64,000 nt of DNA from Nostoc sp. CHAB 5824 (GTDB lineage: Bacteria > Cyanobacteriota > Cyanobacteriia > Cyanobacteriales > Nostocaceae), in assembly GCF_020829665.1 (NCBI RefSeq), contig NZ_JAIVFT010000001.1, positions 434,001 through 498,000 on the forward strand, written 5' to 3'. The position numbers were made by a program, and so were the translations under genes. A model generated the notes under the pieces. That model saw only the letters and a program-made list of their open reading frames with translations, did no database searches and was not told where the DNA came from. How positions within the stretch are numbered: position 1 is the first letter of the stretch; every line of letters starts with the position of its first letter. Shown piece after piece: positions 52,558 through 61,426 of the stretch.

Positions 52558-55500
52558 ATGCCCCTAAACTTCACCTTCGCCCTCAGTCAACAGCAAACTT
52601 TTGAACTGCGCTGTGATTATGGCTCACGTCGCCTGGATAAAACGGAGTTGGCAGCACTCATTGATTTGTGTGAGCAAAATTATTATGCTCAGCAAAGAGA
52701 TCATTTACCTTATCTCACCCAGTTGGGACGACAACTTTATCAATGGCTGGATGGTAAAGAAGGATGGCTGAGAAAGGCGCTGGATGAGGCGGATGAGCAA
52801 ACGATTAATCTAGATTTGATTCAAACCAGCGAAGCACAGGGGTTGAACCCGGAAACAGAACGTGTAGCGTTGGGATTGGCACATTTACCTTGGGAATTGC
52901 TAAATGATGGTGCAGGATTTTTAATAGAACGCCAGAATCTTTCCGTTTTACCAGTGCGTTCTGTGCAGCAGCGTCAAACCCAAGTGATTGGCGTGCAAAA
53001 TCGCCCGTTGCGGTTACTGTTTATGGCGACTTCTCCTGAAGATCCCAGAGTTCCACCACTAGGGTTTGAGCAGGAAGAAGCGAACATTTTGCAAGCAACT
53101 AAGGATCAGCCTTTGGCGTTGATTGTCGAGGAAAGTGGCTCCGTTGCAGAGTTAGCCAACTTGGTGAAATCCTACCTAGAAGACTATTTTGATGTCTTTC
53201 ACCTCACGGGACACGGGATAATTTACACCCAACAAAGCTACAGCTATTTGCTGCCAAAAGGTACAAAACTGGCAGACAATACCCCCTGCTTCATCACTGA
53301 AGATGAGGTGGGGAATATGCAACTTACTACTGTCAATGATTTAGCTAGAGCCTTTCGCGGACGTTGGCCGCGTGTAACTTTTCTCTCTGGTTGTCATACG
53401 GGACAGGTTGCGAACAAAGGGACAGTACCCTCGATGGCGCAAGCATTGGTGAAGGCAGGGGCAGGTATAGTTTTAGGCTGGGCGCGTCCGGTGTATGACG
53501 ACACGGGTATTATAGCGGCACAGGCACTTTATCAAGCTTTGGCAACGGGGGCAACTGTTGAAGAAGCAGTCAAAGCGGCGCAGCAGGAGATGATTGACAA
53601 AGAATGCACCGATTGGCATCTGTTGCGGATGTATCGAGATACGCGCCCCATTGCAGAACTGGTAACACCTCTGAGAACAAAAAATCGTGAAAAGCTGAAG
53701 TTTACACCGTCAGAGCAAGAATTTTTGGATGAGAATAATCAAGTTAAAGTTGCCAGTCAGTTTGAGTTTGTCGGACGCAGACGACCTTTGCAACGCTGTC
53801 TCAAGGCTTTGCAGGAAACCAGCGACCAAATCGGCGTGTTTATTGCGGGGATGGGTGGACTGGGCAAAAGTACCCTGGCGGCGCGGTTATGTGCGCGGGT
53901 GCAGATGCAGCGTCCTAATTTTGCGCGAGTCGTGGTGATTGGCCCTCTGGATGAGTGGGGTTTGCTGCATAAGCTTTCTAATAAGTTTGAGCGGTTTGCA
54001 GATGTGCCTGCACTTTTGAACGAACCAAAGGTGTCTCTTAAAGGACGGTTGCAAAACTTTTTTGAAGCAATTGAAAACGAACACAACCAACCCTTGCTCC
54101 TGGTGCTGGATGACTTTGAGCAAAATATTCCCACAGCTAACATTGAAGATGGCTCACTGCGGATGACGGCAGAGGCTTACGAAATTTTAGGAGCGATTTG
54201 TGCGGCATTGGAGGAGAACGGGGCAGAAAGTCGGCTGATTGTCACCTGTCGCTATTTGAATGAAGATACCTTGCCACCTCATCGCCTGCACTTGGAATCT
54301 TTGGCAGGGATGAGCAGTAGTGATATTGATAAAATTTGCTTTCCTTTAGATAAAGAAGTTAGGCAGCAGTTAAGAACTCAGCGAATTATTCACATTGCTG
54401 ATGGTAATCCCCGGTTGCTGAAGTGGTTGTTAGAGGTAATTCAGCAACCAGGAATAGCGGCGGATGAATTATTGAATCGGCTGGAGGCGACTGAGCAGAA
54501 ATTCCGCGAAAATATCTTGGCACAAACTCTGCTGGATGCTTTGGAATTGCAAGAACGAAAGTTTCTCGCACGCTTGAGTGTGTTTCACTTGCCCGTGACG
54601 GAGGAGATTGTAAGGGCTATTTCTTCGACTTCCCACCCTAACGCCTGGGACTCGAAGTCCCAGGCTAATAGCGAAAGTCCTCTGAAGAGGACTGAGGATT
54701 TAGGGGAGGGAATTTCTAGTCCGCTTGAGCGGACTTCAGCTATGAGCCAGGAAATTGATTTCCTAGCGGTTGTGGGCAAGCTTGTCAGCCTCAGCTTAGT
54801 TGAGTCTGCCACCACTCACCCCACCCAGCCAGCTAATTATCGGGTGACGACAATTTTAGAATCGTTGCTAGAAAAAGTGTTGATTCAGGAAGAATGGCAA
54901 ACGACGCGACAGCAAGCGTTGAGGAAAATCCATCAAGCTTGGTGGGAAGAGAATGACAACCCCACCGAAGCAGAAGCACTGGAAATTGTACGTTTGGGAC
55001 TGCTGGCGAAAGAGCAGGAAATCGCTGTCAGCATTGGGGATATGATTGCAAACCGTTGGGTGAACAATTCCCGCTTTGTGGAAGCTTTGGAGTTATGTAA
55101 GCAAGTTCTGGCAGTTTTTCAGGACTACCGCATATTGGGAGCCATTGCCTATGCCGAAGAAGTTTTGGGTTTTGTACAAGAGGCTGTTACCCATTATCAG
55201 CAAGCTTTAGACCTTTGTCCTGAACAGGAATTGCAAAGAAAAGCCGCTACCCTCAACAACATAGCACAGGTATTCGCCCAACAAGGGGACATCCCAAAAG
55301 CGATCGCACTCTGGGAGCAATCCTTGGAAATATCTGAGCAGATTAGCCATGTCCAAGGCAAAGCTGCTACCCTCAACAACATGGCACAGGTATTCGCCCA
55401 ACAAGGGGACATCCCAAAAGCGATCGCACTCTACGAGCAATCCTTGGAAATATTTGAGCAGATTGGCTATGTCCAAGGAAAAGCCACTACCCTCAACAAC

Positions 55501-56514
55501 ATGGCACTGGTATTCGACCAACAAGGGGACATCCCAAAAGCGATCGCACTCTACGAGCAAAACTTAGAAATATTTGAGCAGATTGGCGATGTCAAACTTA
55601 AAGCCACTACCCTCAACAACATGGCACTGGTATTCGTCCAACAAGGGGACATCCCAAAAGCGATCGCACTCTGGGAGCAATCCTTGGAAATATCTGAGCA
55701 GATTGGTTATGTCAAACTTAAAGCCACTACCCTCAACAGCATGGCACTGGTATTCGCTCAACAAGGGGACATCCCAAAAGCGATCGCACTCTGGGAGCAA
55801 AACTTAGAAATATTTGAGCAGATTGGCAATGTCCAAGGAAAAGCCACTACCCTAAGCAACATGGCACAGGTATTCGCCCAACAAGGGGACATCCCAAGAG
55901 CGATCGCACTCTGGGAGCAAAACTTAGAAATATCTGAGCAGATTGGCAATGTCCAAGGAAAAGCCACTACCCTCAACAACATGGCACAGGTATTCGCCCA
56001 ACAAGGGGACATACCTAGAGCGATCGCACTCTGGGAGCAAGTTGTTTCTACACTTGCACAAATAAGTGCATACAGTAATTTGGTAACAGTTCTGGGTAAT
56101 TTAGGCGTAACGGATGAAAGTAACGGTTTGGTTTACCTAGCTCAAGCAATCTGGTTGACGCTGAGAATTCAAGCACCTTTAGTAGATACCATTCAGTTAA
56201 TCCGTGTTTTATATAATAAAGTACCTCAAGGCGATGAACTACAAGCTGTGTTAGGAGCAACGGCTATGTTCTTTTGCAACAGCCGAGGTGAAGGTTATCC
56301 GCAGTTAGAGGAACTTCAAGAGCATAGTGTCGAGATTATATCAGAGGCGGCAAGTGCCCAAGGAATTGAAACAGAGGAAGCGTCTCAAGCTTGGTATGTC
56401 CAGCAACGGCTAAATGATCCAGATTATTTCCTCCCCCGACTCAATCAACGTCTAGAAGAGATAGTGGGCAATGGGTGGTTGTTTGACCGCAGTCAAGTTT
56501 CAATGGGTGAATAA
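52558..56514 (+). CDS. CHAT peptidase - STAND NTPase - TPR protein
   Basis: A 1318-residue signalling protein. An N-terminal CHAT (caspase-like) domain has catalytic His219 in HLTGHG and Cys279 in LSGCHTGQ. A linker leads to a STAND/NB-ARC-type NTPase: P-loop GMGGLGKST (431-439), Walker B LLLVLDDFE. A winged-helix part follows, then seven near-identical 40-residue TPRs (about 895-1175) and a C-terminal helical domain. The arrangement resembles NLR-type immune or cell-death proteins: TPRs sense, STAND oligomerises, CHAT cleaves. An intergenic repeat element is inserted in frame at about residues 693-736. Target unknown; no substrate gene is adjacent. Confidence 0.9.
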   Translation: MPLNFTFALSQQQTFELRCDYGSRRLDKTELAALIDLCEQNYYAQQRDHLPYLTQLGRQLYQWLDGKEGWLRKALDEADEQTINLDLIQTSEAQGLNPETERVALGLAHLPWELLNDGAGFLIERQNLSVLPVRSVQQRQTQVIGVQNRPLRLLFMATSPEDPRVPPLGFEQEEANILQATKDQPLALIVEESGSVAELANLVKSYLEDYFDVFHLTGHGIIYTQQSYSYLLPKGTKLADNTPCFITEDEVGNMQLTTVNDLARAFRGRWPRVTFLSGCHTGQVANKGTVPSMAQALVKAGAGIVLGWARPVYDDTGIIAAQALYQALATGATVEEAVKAAQQEMIDKECTDWHLLRMYRDTRPIAELVTPLRTKNREKLKFTPSEQEFLDENNQVKVASQFEFVGRRRPLQRCLKALQETSDQIGVFIAGMGGLGKSTLAARLCARVQMQRPNFARVVVIGPLDEWGLLHKLSNKFERFADVPALLNEPKVSLKGRLQNFFEAIENEHNQPLLLVLDDFEQNIPTANIEDGSLRMTAEAYEILGAICAALEENGAESRLIVTCRYLNEDTLPPHRLHLESLAGMSSSDIDKICFPLDKEVRQQLRTQRIIHIADGNPRLLKWLLEVIQQPGIAADELLNRLEATEQKFRENILAQTLLDALELQERKFLARLSVFHLPVTEEIVRAISSTSHPNAWDSKSQANSESPLKRTEDLGEGISSPLERTSAMSQEIDFLAVVGKLVSLSLVESATTHPTQPANYRVTTILESLLEKVLIQEEWQTTRQQALRKIHQAWWEENDNPTEAEALEIVRLGLLAKEQEIAVSIGDMIANRWVNNSRFVEALELCKQVLAVFQDYRILGAIAYAEEVLGFVQEAVTHYQQALDLCPEQELQRKAATLNNIAQVFAQQGDIPKAIALWEQSLEISEQISHVQGKAATLNNMAQVFAQQGDIPKAIALYEQSLEIFEQIGYVQGKATTLNNMALVFDQQGDIPKAIALYEQNLEIFEQIGDVKLKATTLNNMALVFVQQGDIPKAIALWEQSLEISEQIGYVKLKATTLNSMALVFAQQGDIPKAIALWEQNLEIFEQIGNVQGKATTLSNMAQVFAQQGDIPRAIALWEQNLEISEQIGNVQGKATTLNNMAQVFAQQGDIPRAIALWEQVVSTLAQISAYSNLVTVLGNLGVTDESNGLVYLAQAIWLTLRIQAPLVDTIQLIRVLYNKVPQGDELQAVLGATAMFFCNSRGEGYPQLEELQEHSVEIISEAASAQGIETEEASQAWYVQQRLNDPDYFLPRLNQRLEEIVGNGWLFDRSQVSMGE
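54644..54764. repeat. Four-hairpin repeat element, copy 2, inside the CHAT-STAND gene
   Basis: Four perfect hairpins in a row: CCTGGGACT/AGTCCCAGG (54644-54664), AGTCCTCT/AGAGGACT (54675-54692), AGTCCGCT/AGCGGACT (54718-54735) and AGGAAAT/ATTTCCT (54749-54764). Linkers CTAATAGCGAAAGTCCTCT and AGCTATGAG match the reverse complement of copy 1 (20954-21074). It stays open in the host frame, encoding a Ser-rich low-complexity segment. Confidence 0.8.
55241..56040 (+). repeat. 120-bp tandem repeats encoding TPRs
   Basis: Seven consecutive 120-base units, each encoding one TPR (KATTLNNMAQVFAQQGDIPK core). Units differ at few positions, mostly in the same codons, and each contains a GCGATCGC (HIP1) site. 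Near identity at the DNA level points to recent expansion or ongoing gene conversion. Confidence 0.85.
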
Positions 56515-56568
56515 GGGGAAATGCGATCGCGCTACTCTTAAATTAATTGGCGACAATATAATCAGCTT

Positions 56569-56841
56569 ATGCAATCCCTAAATATCACACTGCCAGATGC
56601 GATCGCTAATGCTCTGAGTGCTTACATCGGCGATCAAGAAGTTTCTTTACCTGCTAACGCTATTGTAGAAAATGCCCTCGAAGAATTCCTCAGCCAACGT
56701 GGTTATTTACCTCCACAAAAGCAAGGTTTACGCCTAACTCCTGCATCCAAGGGAAGTGGATTTAAAGATACGTCAGTAAATCACGATAAAATTCTAGCTG
56801 AACAAACCTTTTTGCAGTCATTGCCACCAAACACACCTTGA
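56569..56841 (+). CDS. Antitoxin partner of the PIN toxin
   Basis: A 90-residue protein with an N-terminal ribbon-helix-helix-like start (MQSLNITLPDAIANALSAYI) and a Lys/Ser-rich C-terminus. The TGA stop overlaps the TTG start of the PIN gene, the usual coupling of VapB-VapC-like pairs. It should bind and neutralise the toxin and repress the operon. Confidence 0.75.
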   Translation: MQSLNITLPDAIANALSAYIGDQEVSLPANAIVENALEEFLSQRGYLPPQKQGLRLTPASKGSGFKDTSVNHDKILAEQTFLQSLPPNTP

Positions 56842-57236
56842 GAGCCGTAATTGCTGACACTGGGCCTTTATATGCTGCTGTAGATACAGACGACCAATAT
56901 CATGAGCGCTCACAAGCAGAGCTACAACGTATAAATACAGAAAATTTAATAATCCTAGTTCCCTTTCCTGTTTACCTGGAAACATATAATCTTTTGCTAT
57001 ATCGTCTCGGAACTGAACAAGCAATTAGCTTTGCTAGACAATGTATAGGAGCAGTTCATTTCGTCAATCCTTCACAGGAGCGATATATAACAGCAGTTGA
57101 AAAAGCTGCACGTTTTCTAGATCAACGCATTACTCTCTGCGATGCTGTCACTGCCATTTTGTCAGAGGAAATGAAGCTACCAGTGTGGACGTATGACTAT
57201 CATTTCGATTTGATGCTGGTTCAGGTATGGCGATAA
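56838..57236 (+). CDS. PIN-domain ribonuclease toxin (VapC-like)
   Basis: A 132-residue PIN-domain protein: ADTGPLYAAVD with the first Asp (Asp7), a central conserved Glu region (PVYLETYNLLL), and ITLCDAVTAILSEEMKLPVWTYD near the end with the last acidic residues. It should be a Mg-dependent RNase, probably cleaving tRNA or rRNA. The start is TTG at 56838, overlapping the antitoxin stop; no ATG gives a complete domain. Confidence 0.85.
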   Translation: MRAVIADTGPLYAAVDTDDQYHERSQAELQRINTENLIILVPFPVYLETYNLLLYRLGTEQAISFARQCIGAVHFVNPSQERYITAVEKAARFLDQRITLCDAVTAILSEEMKLPVWTYDYHFDLMLVQVWR

Positions 57237-57339
57237 GCAACTATGATTGATTGTCGTTAGGTTGCCCAGAGAGGAAATGCGATGGCGCAGAGCGCCCGCC
57301 TTTCGTGCGGAACGCTCCGCGAACGGCGATCGCGTTAAT

Positions 57340-57411
57340 CTAAAATTAATTGGCGACAATATAACCAGTTTATCCAATCCCTCAATATTACACTGCCAGA
57401 TGCGATCGCTT
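57340..57411 (+). pseudogene. Remnant copy of the antitoxin promoter and first codons
   Basis: TAAAATTAATTGGCGACAAT and the following bases to GATGCGATCGCT repeat 56537-56610 with few changes, including QSLNITLPDAIA-encoding codons. The start codon has become ATC, and a TAG follows. Next comes GGCAACTATGATT, which resembles the sequence just after the PIN gene (57237-57250). So this is a duplicate of the module with nearly all of the toxin-antitoxin pair deleted. Confidence 0.7.
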
Positions 57412-57540
57412 AGGCAACTATGATTATTGTTGGATTGCTGAGTGGGGAAATGCAATATGGCATTTTAGACAAATCAGTTGTAAATTATGCGATCGCTATA
57501 AGCCAAAATTTTTATAGATACTCACACAGGTATAGTCAAA

Positions 57541-58515
57541 ATGGATATTAAGAATGGCTTCGTCGGTGCTGTTGGCAACACACCCCTAATTCGTTTAAAC
57601 AGTTTCAGTGAAGAAACAGGATGTGAAATCCTCGCTAAAGCTGAATTTCTCAATCCTGGCGGTTCTGTCAAAGACCGCGCCGCACTTTATATTATCGAAG
57701 ATGCAGAAGAGAAAGGTTTACTCAAACCCGGTGGCACAGTTGTGGAAGGAACTGCTGGTAATACTGGCATTGGGCTGGCGCATATTTGCAACGCCAAAGG
57801 CTACAAATGCCTAATTATTATTCCCGATACTCAGTCACAAGAAAAAATAGATGCACTGACAGCACTAGGTGCAGAAGTTCGTCCCATCCCTGCTGTACCC
57901 TACAAAGACCCAAATAACTACGTCAAGCTATCTGGCAGAGTCGCTGCTGAGTTGGAAAACGCTATTTGGGCGAATCAGTTTGATAACTTAGCCAACCGCC
58001 GCGCCCACTACGAAACCACAGGGCCAGAAATTTGGACACAGACAGATGGTAAAATAGATGCATGGACAACTGCAACTGGTACTGGTGGTACTTATGCTGG
58101 TGTGGCGTTGTACCTGAAAGAACAAAATCCGGCGATTAAATGCGTTGTTGCCGATCCATTGGGTAGCGCACTTTATAGCTATGTAAAAACCGGCGAACTC
58201 AATACAGAAGGAAATTCCATCACTGAAGGCATTGGTAACGGTCGTGTCACAGCCAATATGGAAGGCGCACCTGCCGATGATGCCATTCAAATCGATGACC
58301 AAGAAGCTTTACGGGTAGTTTACCAACTGCTGAGGAAAGATGGACTATTAATGGGCGGTTCAACAGGTATTAATGTTGGGGCAGCTGTTGCCCTAGCGAA
58401 GCAGTTGGGGCCAGGACATACCATTGTCACCATCTTATGTGATAGTGGTTCCCGCTATCAGTCGCGGATATTTAACGCTGAATGGCTAGCCTCAAAAGGA
58501 CTTTCAATAGATTAG
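57541..58515 (+). CDS. cysK: Cysteine synthase A (O-acetylserine sulfhydrylase)
   Basis: A 324-residue PLP enzyme that makes cysteine from O-acetylserine and sulfide. PLP Lys44 is in PGGSVKDRAA; substrate loop is EGTAGNTGIGLA; the phosphate-binding loop is TGTGGTYAGV; the C-terminal GGSTGINVGAAVALA follows. Length and layout fit a soluble CysK. A minus-strand or other partner (cysE) is not nearby. Confidence 0.92.
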   Translation: MDIKNGFVGAVGNTPLIRLNSFSEETGCEILAKAEFLNPGGSVKDRAALYIIEDAEEKGLLKPGGTVVEGTAGNTGIGLAHICNAKGYKCLIIIPDTQSQEKIDALTALGAEVRPIPAVPYKDPNNYVKLSGRVAAELENAIWANQFDNLANRRAHYETTGPEIWTQTDGKIDAWTTATGTGGTYAGVALYLKEQNPAIKCVVADPLGSALYSYVKTGELNTEGNSITEGIGNGRVTANMEGAPADDAIQIDDQEALRVVYQLLRKDGLLMGGSTGINVGAAVALAKQLGPGHTIVTILCDSGSRYQSRIFNAEWLASKGLSID

Positions 58516-58620
58516 TCATTAGTCATTAGTCATTAGTCATTGGCTTCCGACTTTTGACGAATGACAAATGACATAGACGCCCTTTGGCGGCTTCCCGTAG
58601 GGTAGGACAAAGGACAAATG
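58514..58620. repeat. TAGTCATTAG / GACAAATGACAA intergenic repeat
   Basis: Four TAGTCATT words follow the cysK stop. Then come GACAAATGACATAGACG, an ACGCCCTTTGGCGGCTTCCC word common in Nostoc repeats, and GGACAAAGGACAAATGAC. The last ATG in the repeat is the start of the next gene, and its GGACAAAGGA acts as ribosome site. Confidence 0.65.
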
Positions 58621-58950
58621 ACAACTCAACCATCAAACTTCCCCACAATAGACCAACCCTCTTCTCCTAAATGTGTGCGGGTTTGTCAAAATCGCACTTG
58701 CAAAAAGCAAGGTGCAGTTAAAGTTTTAGCAGCTTTTGCAGCTTTGCCAATCTCTGGTGTAACAGTAACGGCTAGCAGCTGTTTAGGACAATGCGGCAAT
58801 GGGCCGATGGTGCTGGTATTACCCGATATGGTCTGGTATAGCGGCGTTCAACCGGATGAAGTATCTCTACTGATAGAAAATCATTTGCTAGGTGGTCAAA
58901 GAGTCCAACAGATGCTCTATTATCGGTTTCATCCCCAGAAATCAAACTAA
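58618..58950 (+). CDS. Thioredoxin-like [2Fe-2S] ferredoxin
   Basis: A 110-residue protein with four cysteines in the arrangement CVRVCQNRTCKKQG ... SSCLGQCGNGP, as in thioredoxin-like 2Fe-2S ferredoxins (cyanobacterial forms are close to the C-terminal domain of NADH-quinone oxidoreductase subunits). It likely moves electrons in the cytosol. The start ATG lies inside an intergenic repeat. Partners unknown. Confidence 0.87.
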   Translation: MTTQPSNFPTIDQPSSPKCVRVCQNRTCKKQGAVKVLAAFAALPISGVTVTASSCLGQCGNGPMVLVLPDMVWYSGVQPDEVSLLIENHLLGGQRVQQMLYYRFHPQKSN

Positions 58951-58998
58951 TTAATAATATCAATCTCTGCAATCTTGTTGACTGAAGTGAGGCATCCA

Positions 58999-59928
58999 AT
59001 GAATATCCAACAGCTGCGTCAATCCTTAAAACAAAAATGGCTAAGTTACTACGAGCAAAATATTTCCTGGCTAGTCAAAATGCGAATTTGGGGCACTTAC
59101 AATGGTCTGCGCCGTCCTTTGTCCGGTTTTATTTTGGCAACACTGTCTGTTTTAGAACCCCAGTTTGATGAAATACTTGCTTTTATGGTGGATCTGAATA
59201 ACGATCCAGATAAAATAGTCGCCGCTTTAGGTCTTAACTTCAATCCTGATCAAGAGTTACGTTTAATGAAATTAGACCATTCTATGGCTATAAGCCAAGT
59301 TGAAAGCGAGTTGCCAGATGAGAAGCATTTTGAGGATAAATATCTGTCATCGGCTGTAACTGCCAGCAACATTGCACTTCATTCTCTTGCCAATACTCTA
59401 GATTCCAACTTGTCACGCGCCGATGAACTTGTGCCATCGATTACAGCTACCACTGAGGTAGTTCGCACACACAAACCGGAGTTGATAGTAGCTGCAACTA
59501 AAATTGCTCCAGATACTCCGGCAAAAACGCCATCCTCTGGTTTGCTAAGGGAACATCAACCAGTACGCTGGCACTCTGGTCAGTTACCTTCACGAGGATC
59601 GGCGACAATGACCAGTGAGGTTAACAGCAAAGCCAAAACTATGCCATCTGTGGCATTAGCTACTGAGGTTAAGAGCAACGCACCACCTGTCCGAATCCCT
59701 ATGAGCGCATCATTGGCAATTACCACTGAGATTAATAGTAATGGTAAAGCAGGGCGATCGCTAGCAATTACTACTGAGGTTAAAAGCAACGGCAAACAGC
59801 CGAATATTCAACCAGAAAATGTTAAGAGCAAAGTGAATCTAGAAACCACTAATGCCCGTAGTATAGCTTCTTGGGTAGATGAATTTTGTTACGGCGCTAG
59901 GAATAAAGAAGAAGATATTTTGACTTGA
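58999..59928 (+). CDS. DUF5331 family protein with repeated C-terminal tail
   Basis: A 309-residue protein: N-terminal conserved domain (MNIQQLRQSLKQKWLSYYEQ, then WLVKMRIWGTYNGLRRPLSG, about 1-90) of the cyanobacterial DUF5331 family. A disordered tail follows with four or five copies of ITTEVKSNGK-like words (about 205-290) and a conserved-looking end (SIASWVDEFCYG). Function unknown. The ATG at 58999 has GAGG upstream; a TTG 24 bases earlier is not needed. Confidence 0.75.
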   Translation: MNIQQLRQSLKQKWLSYYEQNISWLVKMRIWGTYNGLRRPLSGFILATLSVLEPQFDEILAFMVDLNNDPDKIVAALGLNFNPDQELRLMKLDHSMAISQVESELPDEKHFEDKYLSSAVTASNIALHSLANTLDSNLSRADELVPSITATTEVVRTHKPELIVAATKIAPDTPAKTPSSGLLREHQPVRWHSGQLPSRGSATMTSEVNSKAKTMPSVALATEVKSNAPPVRIPMSASLAITTEINSNGKAGRSLAITTEVKSNGKQPNIQPENVKSKVNLETTNARSIASWVDEFCYGARNKEEDILT

Positions 59929-59933
59929 ATTAA

Positions 59934-60929
59934 TTATGGGTAATCGTGAGAAACAAACGGGATTTCTATGACTTCACCTTCAGTTTCTCCTACTTTAACT
60001 TTCAACCCCACGCCACCCGCTTTAGTCCGAATGTAACCTAATCCAAAATAACCATCAGCCGTTTCTGTATAACTGGTAAGTTTGCCGACCTTTTCATCTC
60101 CAACTGCGATCGCACTTCCAACTAAAGCAGGGGCACTGAGGCGGATACCCAAAAGGTGTTGTTTTACACCTTTATATGTATTTAATCGGGCGATAGTTTC
60201 TTGCCCAATATAGCAACCTTTAGTAAAAGAAATTGTTTGCCACAAACCAACTTCCAGAGGATTGTAATCATCTGTGAGTTCAGCATCTGGGGCGGGGCGG
60301 CCTTGTAATATTCGCAAGGCATCCCAGGCGCGATCGCTCATCTCTACCGCCCCAGCCTCTAATAGTTTGTTCCACACCGTTTCTTTGTCAGTATAGGGGA
60401 AAGTAAAGGTATATCCGGGAGCAGCTAACCCACTACCCACAGCAACTTGCACTCCCTCAGTCAAAGCAATGGTGTATACTTTGTGACTACCATACGGTTG
60501 TCCGATGAGTTCACCAATACCCAACTTTTCGATCACAGCGTCACTTCCTGGGCCAATAAGGCTGAAAGTGTTGGTGTCTTCTGTAATATCAGATAATTCC
60601 ACCTTATCGGCAAAGAAAATATATTTATCTAGCCATTCCATGAGAAACTGGCGACGGTTGGGTGAAACTAGCAGGATTACCGCATCTTCTGTAACGTAGG
60701 CGGTTGCTAAATCAATTGTCCTGGCTGTGGAAGTGACGAAAACCGTATCACAACCTTGTCCTGGCTTGAGTATTTGGAAATTGTTAGTACTTTGGTTGTG
60801 TAAGAAATTGAGGCGATCATCGCCAGATACTTTGATGCGTCCCCAGGTGGAGCGATCGCATATAGCAACCCCAACTTTTGCGGCTTGGATAGCTGCTGCG
60901 TCTTTATCGTCAATTGTAGATGTTGGCAT
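59934..60929 (-). CDS. ygfZ: YgfZ/GcvT-domain folate-binding protein
   Basis: A 331-residue protein related to the glycine-cleavage T protein. The diagnostic YgfZ motif KGCYIGQE is at about 238-245 with Cys240. The N-terminal half binds folate (DRLNFLHNQSTNNF). YgfZ supports assembly or repair of Fe-S clusters, for example in MiaB. It converges on the DUF5331 gene (five bases between stops). Confidence 0.92.
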   Translation of the reverse strand: MPTSTIDDKDAAAIQAAKVGVAICDRSTWGRIKVSGDDRLNFLHNQSTNNFQILKPGQGCDTVFVTSTARTIDLATAYVTEDAVILLVSPNRRQFLMEWLDKYIFFADKVELSDITEDTNTFSLIGPGSDAVIEKLGIGELIGQPYGSHKVYTIALTEGVQVAVGSGLAAPGYTFTFPYTDKETVWNKLLEAGAVEMSDRAWDALRILQGRPAPDAELTDDYNPLEVGLWQTISFTKGCYIGQETIARLNTYKGVKQHLLGIRLSAPALVGSAIAVGDEKVGKLTSYTETADGYFGLGYIRTKAGGVGLKVKVGETEGEVIEIPFVSHDYP

Positions 60930-61087
60930 GGTGATGAGAAGTTGCCCTGTTTCAATGTTGTCGCACTGGAAATCTTAGCAAATAAGCGTTTGCGGCTTCA
61001 ATGGCAAAGGGGTGAAAGGGGCGAAGCGATGCCTACGGCGGGCTGCGCCTACGCTCTTTTTCAAAATTACATTATTTAATTATGAAA

Positions 61088-61417
61088 TTAGCGATCGCTA
61101 TAATGGTATCGCGCTTGAATAAACTCAACTCGGTCATCACTTACTACGTAAACAATCCGGTCAGTTTGAGTGATTCGGCGCGACCATACATTTGCATCAT
61201 AGTATCTCAATCTTTCAGGATTGCCTGTCCCTTCAAAGGGATTCCGCCTAATCTCTTCAACTAAAGATAAGACGCGGAGTGCAGTTTTTCTATTTGTCTC
61301 TACCCAGTAGGTAAGGTCTTCCAGAAATCTCCGGTCAAAAACGAGGTTGCGTTCTAAATTATCCTCTTGAGAAACTTCAGATTGGGGAAGTGCTTCTGGT
61401 TCTAAATTATCCGACAT
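61088..61417 (-). CDS. YoeB/RelE-type toxin with N-terminal extension
   Basis: A 109-residue toxin. The RelE-fold core is NLVFDRRFLEDLTYWVETN, then NPERLRYYDANVWSRRITQTDRIVY, ending QARYHYSDR with the catalytic-type Tyr/Arg residues of YoeB. It should cleave mRNA at the ribosome. About 25 extra acidic residues precede the core (family usual length about 84). It follows the antitoxin gene by nine bases. Confidence 0.88.
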   Translation of the reverse strand: MSDNLEPEALPQSEVSQEDNLERNLVFDRRFLEDLTYWVETNRKTALRVLSLVEEIRRNPFEGTGNPERLRYYDANVWSRRITQTDRIVYVVSDDRVEFIQARYHYSDR

Positions 61418-61426
61418 TGAATTTAT

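Noticed and set aside
55197-56012. Minus-strand open frames across the TPR repeats
   Set aside because: They are antisense shadows repeated with the 120-bp unit; the plus-strand TPR reading is unambiguous.
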